DNA of 6,684 nucleotides from Alphaproteobacteria bacterium (lineage in GTDB: Bacteria > Pseudomonadota > Alphaproteobacteria > JAEULC01): positions 1 to 6,684 of the forward strand of contig JADZDN010000144.1 of NCBI GenBank assembly GCA_020851015.1, in the 5' to 3' direction. Numbering within the stretch: the stretch's first letter is position 1; every line of letters starts with the position of its first letter. Below are positions 1-5,326 of this stretch, piece by piece. The position numbers and the translations under genes were made by a program. The notes beneath the pieces are model-generated. The model had not been told where the DNA came from, searched no databases, and worked only from the letters and a program-made list of their open reading frames with translations.

Positions 1-561
1 AACCACCGCGCCTGGCGTCTGGCCGAGATCGTGCGCATCTGCGACGCCACCGGCGTCGACCGCCCGGTGATCAGCCAGCCCTACTACAACGCCTTCAACC
101 GCATGCCCGAGGTCGAGCACCTGCCGGCCTGCAACCACTACGGCCTCGGCGTGTTCCCCTACAGCCCGGTCGCGCGCGGCGTGCTGACCGGCAAGTACGA
201 GCCCGGCAAGCCGCCCCAGGAAGGCACGCGCGCCGCGACCAACGACGTGCGCCTGCGCCAGACCGAGTGGCGCGAGGAATCGCTGGTGCTGGCGCAGAAG
301 GTCAAGGCGCATGCCGAGAAGCGCGGCATGACCGCCACCCAGTTCGCCGTGCTGTGGGTGCTGAACAACAAGTTCATCACCGGCATCGTCGCCGGTCCGC
401 GCACGCCAGACCAGCTCGAGGACTATCTGGGGGTGTTCAAGCACCACTTCACGAAGGACGACGAGGCGCTGATCGACTCGATGGTCGTCGCCGGCCACTC
501 CACCCCGCCCGGCTACAACGACCCCGCCTACCCGATCGAGGGCCGGCCGACAAGGACGTAG
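1..561 (+). CDS. Aldo/keto reductase, C-terminal part (5' truncated by window edge)
   Basis: The reading frame is open from the first base and ends at TAG 559-561, giving the last 186 residues of a protein whose family usually runs to about 320-350. Enzymes of this superfamily reduce aldehydes and ketones with NADPH in a cytosolic (beta/alpha)8 barrel. Visible family motifs are the barrel-strand segment SQPYYNAFNR (fragment residues 25-34), PYSPVARGVLTGKY (53-66), and the cofactor-phosphate loop with helix GPRTPDQLEDYL (132-143). The closing segment GYNDPAYPIEGR is typical of a bacterial subfamily annotated simply as aldo/keto reductase. The catalytic Asp/Tyr/Lys/His residues lie in the missing N-terminal part, so activity cannot be judged. 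The gene converges on dnaB and is not part of the ribosomal operon. Superfamily assignment is secure; substrate is unknown. A GTG at 31 is internal and not the true start. Confidence 0.93.
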   Translation, partial: NHRAWRLAEIVRICDATGVDRPVISQPYYNAFNRMPEVEHLPACNHYGLGVFPYSPVARGVLTGKYEPGKPPQEGTRAATNDVRLRQTEWREESLVLAQKVKAHAEKRGMTATQFAVLWVLNNKFITGIVAGPRTPDQLEDYLGVFKHHFTKDDEALIDSMVVAGHSTPPGYNDPAYPIEGRPTRT

Positions 562-566
562 GGGAC

Positions 567-590
567 CAACGGCGTTCGGCCGTTGCTCCT
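567..590 (+). terminator. Probable intrinsic terminator of the aldo/keto reductase gene
   Basis: Six bases after the stop codon, a perfect 7-bp stem (CAACGGC 567-573 with GCCGTTG 579-585) closes a 5-base GTTCG loop. A pyrimidine-rich stretch follows, but it has few T residues in a row. Position and symmetry fit a terminator; the weak T-tract keeps confidence moderate. Confidence 0.5.
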
Positions 591-593
591 CTT

Positions 594-687
594 CCCGTCA
601 TGCCCGGGTTTGTCCGGCAGCCGTCCGGTTGCCGACATCGAATGGGCGTTTGATTCAATGCGCGCGATGCCGGACGCAAATCTTCAG
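594..687. repeat. Probable remnant of a dispersed extragenic repeat with a stem-loop
   Basis: This non-coding stretch opens with CCGTCATGCCCGGGTTTGTCC. That wording is close to GTCATGCCCGGGCTTGTCC-type sequences I recall as dispersed between genes in alphaproteobacteria. It contains an 8-bp stem-loop, arms 615-622 and 627-634 with one G-T pair and loop GTCC 623-626. No second copy is present in the window, so the repeat assignment rests on recall rather than on a visible duplicate. Confidence 0.35.
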
Positions 688-756
688 TCCCCCCTCCCCC
701 AAGCGCGACGACGCCTACGGCGTCGCGCGGGGCGGGAGGGGGTTGGGGGAGGGGTA
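688..756 (-). repeat. C/G-run palindromic repeat, copy A (REP-like), with enlarged loop
   Basis: Arms CCCCTCCCCC (691-700) and GGGGGAGGGG (745-754) are exact 10-bp inverted repeats. The loop holds a second hairpin, CGACGCC 709-715 with GGCGTCG 719-725. Read on the minus strand, 754-732 matches 22 of 23 bases of copy B at 1061-1083, so the two are one family in opposite orientation. The plus strand 734-754 has four G-runs (3, 5, 5, 4) separated by A, TT and A, a canonical G-quadruplex pattern with very short loops. No coding potential is credible here. Confidence 0.75.
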
Positions 757-814
757 CGCGCGAGGGCGCGCGTCCTCGCGATGCGCCCGCGCGCCGCAAA
801 CGTTCAGAACCCTT

Positions 815-847
815 GGAAACCACCAAGGCACCAAGACGCCAAGAAAG
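815..847 (+). repeat. Left arm of a 33-bp inverted repeat built from CACCAAGR octamers
   Basis: This arm matches the reverse complement of 976-1008 at 31 of 33 positions, and the first of the two mismatches would be a G-U pair in RNA. Inside it are three tandem octamers: CACCAAGG 821-828, CACCAAGA 829-836 and CGCCAAGA 837-844. I recall this wording as a recurrent intergenic sequence in many bacteria. It produces spurious peptides containing TKAPRHQ on one strand and WCLGGF on the other, and both kinds of peptide appear here. Confidence 0.8.
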
Positions 848-975
848 ACGGATTGATCCGCCACGACATCACGGACGCGGCGCCAGACAAAGCGAGAGGG
901 TTTCTTGCGCGACGCTTGGCCGCGCGCCCATTCCGACGTGGTGTCCACGACGTCCTGATGGCGAGTCCCTTTTCC

Positions 976-1008
976 CTTCCTTGGTGTCTTGGTGCCTTGG
1001 TGGTTTCC
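976..1008 (-). repeat. Right arm of the 33-bp CACCAAGR inverted repeat
   Basis: This is the reverse-complement partner of 815-847, again with three 8-bp units (TCTTGGTG/CCTTGGTG type). The two arms enclose 128 bp with no recognisable gene. Transcription in either direction would give a long hairpin with about a 33-bp stem. I found no direct repeat flanking the arms that would indicate a target-site duplication. Confidence 0.8.
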
Positions 1009-1060
1009 TCGCGTTCCGCTCGATCCATGCCGCGCGGCCGATCGCGCGAAAACGCGACGC

Positions 1061-1096
1061 CCCCTCCCCCTACCCCCTCCCGCAAGGGGAGGGGGG
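1061..1096 (+). repeat. C/G-run palindromic repeat, copy B (REP-like)
   Basis: A 9-bp stem (1073-1081 with 1087-1095) closes a GCAAG loop, preceded by another C-run block at 1061-1070. The first 23 bases match copy A's minus strand with a single mismatch (A/T in the spacer between C-runs). Here the four G-runs (3, 5, 5, 4, with loops A, TA, A) lie on the minus strand, the sense strand of dnaB mRNA, about 107 bases past the dnaB stop. C/G-run palindromes around a GCAAG loop are familiar to me as dispersed extragenic elements in GC-rich proteobacteria. No clear T-tract terminator for dnaB is visible between 1097 and 1187. Confidence 0.75.
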
Positions 1097-1187
1097 CCAC
1101 ACACGAAATCTACGCGGCGGCGGTTCGCGAGCCGGACAGTCGTGCAACACGTGCGGCCATGACGAACTCTTTCATCTGGCTCGTTAT

Positions 1188-2696
1188 TCAGTGCTGCTCT
1201 GGCAAGTGCCCGGCGTCCGCCAGGTCGGCGAACTTGGTGAAATTGCCGTCGAAGAACAGGTTGACCGTGCCGGTCGGGCCGTGGCGCTGCTTGCCGATGA
1301 TGACCTCGGCCTGGTTGTGGACGTTCTCCATGCGCTCCAGCCAGCGCTGGTGGCGCTCGTTGAACTTGTCCTTCGATTCCTCGGGCCGCTCGGTCGGCTC
1401 CGACTTCGACAGGTAGTACTCCTCGCGATAGATGAACATCACCACGTCGGCGTCCTGCTCGATCGAGCCCGATTCGCGCAGGTCCGCCAGTTGGGGCCGC
1501 TTGTCCTCGCGCTGCTCGACGGCGCGGCTGAGCTGCGACAGCGCGATCACCGGCACGTTCAATTCCTTGGCCAGCGACTTCAGCCCGCGGGTGATCTCCG
1601 AGATTTCCTGCACGCGGTTCTCGTTGCGGCTCGACTTGCCGGCCTGGGCGAGCTGCAGGTAGTCGATGATGATGAGGCCGAGGCCACGCTGGCGCTTCAG
1701 CCGCCGGGCGCGGGTGCGCAGCGCGCTGACCGTCAAGGCCGGCGTGTCGTCGATGTGCAGCGGCAGGCGGTGCAGCTCCTGCGCGGCCTGGACCACGCGC
1801 GGGAACTCCTCGTGGCTGATGGCGCCGCGGCGGATTCGATCCGAAGAAATCTCCGCGCGTTCCGACAAGAGGCGGGTGGCAAGCTGCTCGGACGACATTT
1901 CCATCGAGAAGAAGCCGACCACCGCGCCTTCGGCGTCGCCGCGCTCCAGCCGCGCGCGCGCCGCGTTGTAGGCGATGTTGGTGGCAAGCGACGTCTTGCC
2001 CATGGCCGGCCGGCCGGCCAGCACGATTAGGTCCGAGGGGTGCAGGCCGCCCAGCTTGGCGTCGAGGTCGCGGAAGCCGGTGGTGACGCCGACAACGTGG
2101 CCGGCGCGCTTGAAGGCGGCCTCGGCCATGCCGATCGCGGTCTTCAGCGCCGCTTCCAGCGGCTTGAACCCGCCCTCGGCCTGGCCGACGGTGGCCAGAT
2201 CGAACAGCTGCTGTTCCGCCCGTTCGATCTGGTCGACGGCGGTCAGGTCCAGGTCGGCGCCGTAGGCGTGGTTGACCATCTGCTCGCCAACGTCGATCAG
2301 CTGCCGGCGGACATGGGCGTCGTGGATGGTGCGGCCATAGTCCTCGGCATTGACGATCGTGACGGCCGAGCCGGCGAGGCGCGCCAGGTAGCCGATCCCG
2401 CCGATGTCGCTCAGTTCCTGGTCGCGCTCGAACAGCGCCTTGAGGGTCACCACGTCGGCGATCTGGTTGGCGTCGATCAGCCGCGCCATGGCCTGGTAGA
2501 TCCTGCCGTTGGCCGGGTCGCTGAACTGCTCGCCGCGCAGGAACTCCGAGACGCGCTCGTAGGCGCGGTTGTTCATCAGGATGGCGCCCAGCAGCGCCTG
2601 CTCGGCCTCCAGGTTGCGCGGCGGCGTGCGGGGCGCCGGTCCGCCGTCGATGCCGCGCAGCGGCGTGACGTTATTGTCCGTACGCGAAGGTTCCAT
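1188..2696 (-). CDS. dnaB: Replicative DNA helicase DnaB
   Basis: The 502-residue product is the hexameric ATP-driven helicase that unwinds DNA 5'-to-3' on the lagging strand and recruits primase at the fork. The N-terminal DnaB domain begins at PRNLEAEQALLGA (residue 26 onward) and is followed by a linker. The RecA-like domain carries Walker A GRPAMGKTS (228-236, Lys234), the FSMEM segment with the probable catalytic Glu (266), and Walker B IIIDYLQL (342-349). It also has the LRESGSIEQDADVVMFIYR motif and the KQR element (469-471) that supplies the beta-sensor and arginine finger to the neighbouring subunit. Length fits the family and there is no intein. ATG at 2696 is the only reasonable start; GGAAG lies just 2 bases upstream, which is closer than normal, so initiation may rely on other features. 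An in-frame GTG at 2801 lacks a ribosome site. The gene follows a 370-bp gap, so it probably has its own promoter. Confidence 0.97.
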   Translation of the reverse strand: MEPSRTDNNVTPLRGIDGGPAPRTPPRNLEAEQALLGAILMNNRAYERVSEFLRGEQFSDPANGRIYQAMARLIDANQIADVVTLKALFERDQELSDIGGIGYLARLAGSAVTIVNAEDYGRTIHDAHVRRQLIDVGEQMVNHAYGADLDLTAVDQIERAEQQLFDLATVGQAEGGFKPLEAALKTAIGMAEAAFKRAGHVVGVTTGFRDLDAKLGGLHPSDLIVLAGRPAMGKTSLATNIAYNAARARLERGDAEGAVVGFFSMEMSSEQLATRLLSERAEISSDRIRRGAISHEEFPRVVQAAQELHRLPLHIDDTPALTVSALRTRARRLKRQRGLGLIIIDYLQLAQAGKSSRNENRVQEISEITRGLKSLAKELNVPVIALSQLSRAVEQREDKRPQLADLRESGSIEQDADVVMFIYREEYYLSKSEPTERPEESKDKFNERHQRWLERMENVHNQAEVIIGKQRHGPTGTVNLFFDGNFTKFADLADAGHLPEQH

Positions 2697-3066
2697 TGCT
2701 TCCAGTCGGGCTTCAGTCGGTCGTCTTGGCGCCGAAATCGCGGGCGCCTGGGGAGGGTTTGTGACGAACGATGCAACGCAGGCGACATCGAACGGCCACA
2801 CCGCACGCTAGCGAGCCCGATGCGCGCGCGCCATCTCCCATCGTGGGGACAAACAAGGATATCGGGGAAAACTTAGCGGCGATAGGGCTTGCATTCGCGA
2901 AATTGGCGGAGGCCTGCGGCAATTGGCGCGCGCGTGCGCCTAGACGACTGCATCGGGGGGGCGGAATCTTCCTTCGCCGCTCCGCGATGGCGCCTTGATT
3001 CGCGGCGCGCCAGTCGCGATGCGCGTTCCTGGCGATGACGCCAGAAGCGAGACGCCTCGCCGCTCT
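2697..3066. other. Intergenic region between cfa and dnaB; no gene recognised
   Basis: This 370-bp gap must contain the 3' end of the cfa transcript and probably the dnaB promoter, but I see no convincing -35/-10 pair or T-tract terminator. Short open frames on both strands have no family resemblance. Visible structure includes a direct repeat AATTGGCG at 2901-2908 and 2921-2928, exactly 20 bp apart. There is also a hairpin CTGGCG-ATGA-CGCCAG at 3029-3044, in a stretch resembling alphaproteobacterial extragenic repeats ending in GGCGATGACG. Confidence 0.6.
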
Positions 3067-4314
3067 TCAACCGGCCGCGCGATCCGGCACCAAGGTGGGA
3101 CGGCGGGGCTTCAGTTCGCGCTCGGCGCCCTGGATGTAGTCGCGCGTGCGCGGCACCACGAAGGGATCGCGCGCGAGCTGCATCTGGAACACCATGTGGT
3201 TCAGCCGGCGGAACGCCATCTCGCTGCAGGACAGGTAGAACTCCCACATCCGGCAGAACCGCTCGTCGTACAGCGCCGCGGCGCGCGCGCGGTTGGCGGC
3301 GAAGTTGCTCCGCCACGCCCTTATCGTCTCGGCGTAATGCGGATAGAGCAGTTCGATGTCGGTGGCGTAGAGCCCGCTCTTCTCGACCGACGGCATCACC
3401 TCGGAAAGCGCGGGAATATAGCCGCCGGGGAAGATGTACTTGTCGATCCACGGGTCGATCGCGTGCGGGCCCCACATGCAGCCGATCGAGTGCAGCAGCG
3501 CGACCCCGTCCGGCCGCAGCAGCGCCATCACCTTGTCGAAGAACGCGCGGTATTGCGGCACGCCGACATGCTCGAACATGCCGACCGATACGATGCGGTC
3601 GAACTGGCCCTCGAGCTGGCGATAGTCCATCAGCTCGAACCGCGCGCGTTCCGACAATCCCTTGGCCGCGGCCCGGCTGCGGGCGATGGCGAGTTGGTGC
3701 TCGGAGAGCGTGATGCCCAGCACCTCGACCCCGCAGCGTTCGGCCAGGAACAGCGCCATTCCGCCCCAGCCGCACCCGATGTCCAGAACCTTCATTCCCG
3801 GCTTCAGCAGCAGCTTGGCGGCGATGTGGCGTTTCTTGTCCTCCTGCGCCTGTTCGAGTCCGACGCCGGCTTCGCTGAAATAGGCGCAGGAATATTGCCG
3901 GTCGCTGTCCAGGAACAATGCGTAGAGCTCGTCCGACAGGTCGTAGTGATGCGCCACGTTGCGGCGCGCGCGCCGGATCGGGTTGAACAGCACGAACGGA
4001 CGCGCGAGCCAGCCCAGCACCAGCCCGATGCGCGCCAATGGATGGCTGGCATAGCTGGCGTAGTTCATCGCGCACAGGTCGATGAAGGCGAAGATATCGC
4101 CCTTCTCGATCGTCAGCGTGCCGTCCATGTAGGCTTCGCCCGCCGCCAGGCGCGGCGACAGGGCAAGCCGCCAATGCAGCCGGCGATCGTGCAGCCGGAT
4201 TGCGACCGTGGGTTCCGGCGCGCCCTGGAAGATATGCGTGCGACCGTCCGCGTCCGTCAGCTCAAGTCTGCCGACGCGGATCATCCGTCGCAAGAAATGC
4301 GACAACATCCGCAT
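3067..4314 (-). CDS. cfa: Cyclopropane-fatty-acyl-phospholipid synthase (class I SAM methyltransferase family)
   Basis: The 415-residue product is predicted to transfer a methylene group from S-adenosylmethionine to cis double bonds of membrane phospholipid acyl chains, acting at the inner membrane surface. E. coli Cfa has 382 residues, so the length is normal. The N-terminal lipid-binding part carries AGEAYMDGTLTIEKGDIFAF (59-78) and NVAHHYDLSDELYALFLD (119-136). Then come YSCAYF with Cys143, the SAM loop VLDIGCGWG (176-184), MFEHVG with Glu248, LLHSIG with His275, GGYIPALSE (297-305) and LLYPHYAET; these match the bicarbonate and active-site positions of Cfa. Four in-frame starts occur at 4323 (GTG), 4320, 4314 and 4308. 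GGAG at 4323-4326 is 8 bases from ATG 4314 but only 2 from ATG 4320, so 4314 is preferred. The gene sits between rplI and dnaB behind its own promoter. Related SAM-dependent enzymes that act on other lipid double bonds cannot be fully excluded. Confidence 0.92.
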   Translation of the reverse strand: MRMLSHFLRRMIRVGRLELTDADGRTHIFQGAPEPTVAIRLHDRRLHWRLALSPRLAAGEAYMDGTLTIEKGDIFAFIDLCAMNYASYASHPLARIGLVLGWLARPFVLFNPIRRARRNVAHHYDLSDELYALFLDSDRQYSCAYFSEAGVGLEQAQEDKKRHIAAKLLLKPGMKVLDIGCGWGGMALFLAERCGVEVLGITLSEHQLAIARSRAAAKGLSERARFELMDYRQLEGQFDRIVSVGMFEHVGVPQYRAFFDKVMALLRPDGVALLHSIGCMWGPHAIDPWIDKYIFPGGYIPALSEVMPSVEKSGLYATDIELLYPHYAETIRAWRSNFAANRARAAALYDERFCRMWEFYLSCSEMAFRRLNHMVFQMQLARDPFVVPRTRDYIQGAERELKPRRPTLVPDRAAG

Positions 4315-4322
4315 GGCCATCA

Positions 4323-4326
4323 CTCC
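4323..4326 (-). promoter_or_regulatory. Ribosome binding site that fixes the cfa start
   Basis: On the minus strand the sequence GGCGGAG ends 8 bases before ATG 4314. The same GGAG overlaps the GTG codon at 4323 and is only 2 bases from ATG 4320. This spacing argues for initiation at 4314 rather than at the longer starts. Confidence 0.6.
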
Positions 4327-4377
4327 GCCAAGCGAAGCCGGCCCGGGCGATGCGATGCCCTTCCGCCGGCACGCTAT

Positions 4378-4394
4378 ACGAGAATTATTCTAAA
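4378..4394 (-). promoter_or_regulatory. Irr-like iron control element (ICE) overlapping the cfa -10 box
   Basis: The minus strand reads TTTAGAA-TAA-TTCT-CGT. Against the alphaproteobacterial Irr box as I recall it (TTTAGAA, three free bases, TTCTAAA), 11 of 14 defined positions match: one half-site is complete and the other lacks the final AAA. It covers the -10 hexamer, where a bound regulator would normally repress. AT-rich -10 regions can produce such a palindrome by chance, and no irr gene is in the window. Confidence 0.4.
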
Positions 4395-4412
4395 CAAAGC
4401 GGGGATTGGCAA
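4384..4412 (-). promoter_or_regulatory. Sigma70-type promoter of cfa
   Basis: On the minus strand, TTGCCA (4412-4407, 5 of 6 to TTGACA) is followed after exactly 17 bases by AATAAT (4389-4384, 5 of 6 to TATAAT). Transcription would begin near 4377, giving a leader of about 60 bases before ATG 4314. The -10 lies in an AT-rich patch that stands out in this GC-rich window. Confidence 0.6.
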
Positions 4413-4442
4413 GTGGTTCCGCGGCTGACATCGATTTCAGGA

Positions 4443-4471
4443 AACAACGGCCCGCGGACTTGCCGCGCGGG
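4443..4471 (-). terminator. Possible terminator of the ribosomal-protein operon after rplI
   Basis: About 70 bases past the rplI stop, a 6-bp stem CCCGCG (4466-4471 with 4451-4456, minus-strand reading) surrounds a 9-base loop. On the minus strand it is followed by CCGTTGTTTCC, a short T-rich run. The location, between rplI and the cfa promoter, suits an operon end. The stem and T-tract are modest. Confidence 0.4.
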
Positions 4472-4542
4472 TCCTGCGGCCGGACGGTTCCGACGGGGCA
4501 GCCCGTGCGCGCGGCGGGCCGTCCCCGGCCTCAGACGGTCGG

Positions 4543-5271
4543 CTATTCCGCGTCGTCGGCCTTGGCCTTTTTGCCCTTGGATTTCTTGGCTTTCGATTTC
4601 TCTTCGGACGCGGCGTCGGCGGCAGCGGCTGACGCCTCGGCCTTGGCCTCGCCGCCCTTCTCCTTCTTGGCCTTCTTCGCCTTGGCGGGCTTCTCGCCCT
4701 CGGCCTTTGCCTCGGTTTCGGGCGCGGCCTCGCCGCCGGCTTCGCCTGCCGCAGGCGCCGTCTCGAAAATCTCCTCGGCGGCCGGGGCCTCGCCCGCCGC
4801 CTGGCGCTCGGCTTCCTCCTCGGACTTCGCCACGTTGACCGTGATGGTCGAGGCGACCTCGGGATGCAGCATCACGCGGGTCTGCACCAGGCCCAGGGTC
4901 TTGATCGGGCGGTCGATGCGCACCTGGCGATGATCGACGGTGAAGCCGGCGGCGCTGACCGCCTCGGCGATGTCCCGCGCCGTGACCGAGCCGTAGAGCT
5001 GGCCGGTCTCGCCGGCCTGGCGCACCAGGACGATCGACAGGCCGTCCAGCTTCTTGGCGACGGCCTCGGCCTCGCCCTTGAGCTTCAGGTTGTTGGCCTC
5101 GAGCTGCGCGCGCTGCTTTTCGAAGCGCTCCATGTTCTCCTTGGTCGCGCGCAGTGCCTTCTTCTGCGGCAGCAGGAAATTGCGCGCGAAGCCGGGCTTC
5201 ACCCGCACCACGTCGCCCATCTGCCCCAGCTTCTCGACGCGCTCCAACAGCACAACTTGCATCACACTCAT
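4543..5271 (-). CDS. rplI: 50S ribosomal protein L9 with extended C-terminal tail
   Basis: L9 binds 23S rRNA through its N-terminal domain and spans the large subunit near the L1 stalk. The N domain is clear: [19 protein letters not shown] then [16 protein letters not shown] (residues 4-39). The connecting helix lies around 42-75. The C domain has [14 protein letters not shown] (92-105), [12 protein letters not shown] and [13 protein letters not shown] (135-147). Classical L9 ends near residue 150. Here about 90 more residues follow: [16 protein letters not shown], then an Ala/Glu/Lys-rich low-complexity tail with basic clusters at about 197-205 and 225-238. GGAG at 5279-5282 is 7 bases from ATG 5271 and 16 from ATG 5262, so the product probably starts MSVMQVV. 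The gene lies 55 bp after the DUF2232 gene in the same operon. Confidence 0.96.
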   Translation of the reverse strand: MSVMQVVLLERVEKLGQMGDVVRVKPGFARNFLLPQKKALRATKENMERFEKQRAQLEANNLKLKGEAEAVAKKLDGLSIVLVRQAGETGQLYGSVTARDIAEAVSAAGFTVDHRQVRIDRPIKTLGLVQTRVMLHPEVASTITVNVAKSEEEAERQAAGEAPAAEEIFETAPAAGEAGGEAAPETEAKAEGEKPAKAKKAKKEKGGEAKAEASAAAADAASEEKSKAKKSKGKKAKADDAE

Positions 5272-5278
5272 CTGAACG

Positions 5279-5282
5279 CTCC
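5279..5282 (-). promoter_or_regulatory. Ribosome binding site that fixes the rplI start
   Basis: GGTGGAG on the minus strand ends 7 bases before ATG 5271. The second in-frame ATG at 5262, which matches the usual L9 N-terminus MQVVLLERV, is 16 bases away. The sequence therefore favours a three-residue N-terminal extension (MSV). Confidence 0.6.
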
Positions 5283-5326
5283 ACCGTCCCGGACCCGGCC
5301 GGGATCTCCGATCGACCAATCTTCGC

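Noticed and set aside
815..1008. CRISPR-like array
   Set aside because: The octamers are contiguous without spacers, the arms are inverted rather than direct, and no cas gene is near.
813..2030. 405-codon open frame on the plus strand running from the repeat block into dnaB antisense
   Set aside because: It begins within the CACCAAGR repeat (TKAPR-type peptide, then WCLGGF-type peptide) and continues as a mirror of dnaB codons. Such frames are common in GC-rich DNA, and no family resemblance is visible.
2697..2801. N-terminal extension of DnaB to a GTG at 2801
   Set aside because: There is no ribosome site before the GTG, and the extra 35 residues have no resemblance to DnaB N-termini.
2771..2998. 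75-codon open frame in the dnaB-cfa gap
   Set aside because: No recognisable family, no ribosome site that I can see, and an arginine-rich composition typical of random GC-rich frames.
3000..3046. Terminator for cfa formed by the CTGGCG-ATGA-CGCCAG hairpin
   Set aside because: On the minus strand the hairpin is followed by GC-rich sequence with no T-run. It looks more like an extragenic repeat remnant than an intrinsic terminator.
2995..4428. 477-codon open frame on the plus strand opposite cfa
   Set aside because: It is antisense to a clearly conserved enzyme and has His/Arg/Gln-rich shadow composition with no domain motif. The minus-strand frame has the full set of Cfa motifs.
4385..5284. 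299-codon minus-strand frame overlapping rplI
   Set aside because: It is Arg/Gly-rich shadow of the L9 codons in another frame; L9 itself is unmistakable.
5287..5304. Hairpin TCCCGG-ACCCGG-CCGGGA between the DUF2232 gene and rplI as an attenuator or terminator
   Set aside because: It has a 6-bp stem without a T-tract, just upstream of the rplI ribosome site inside an operon. Such stems are expected by chance at this GC content.
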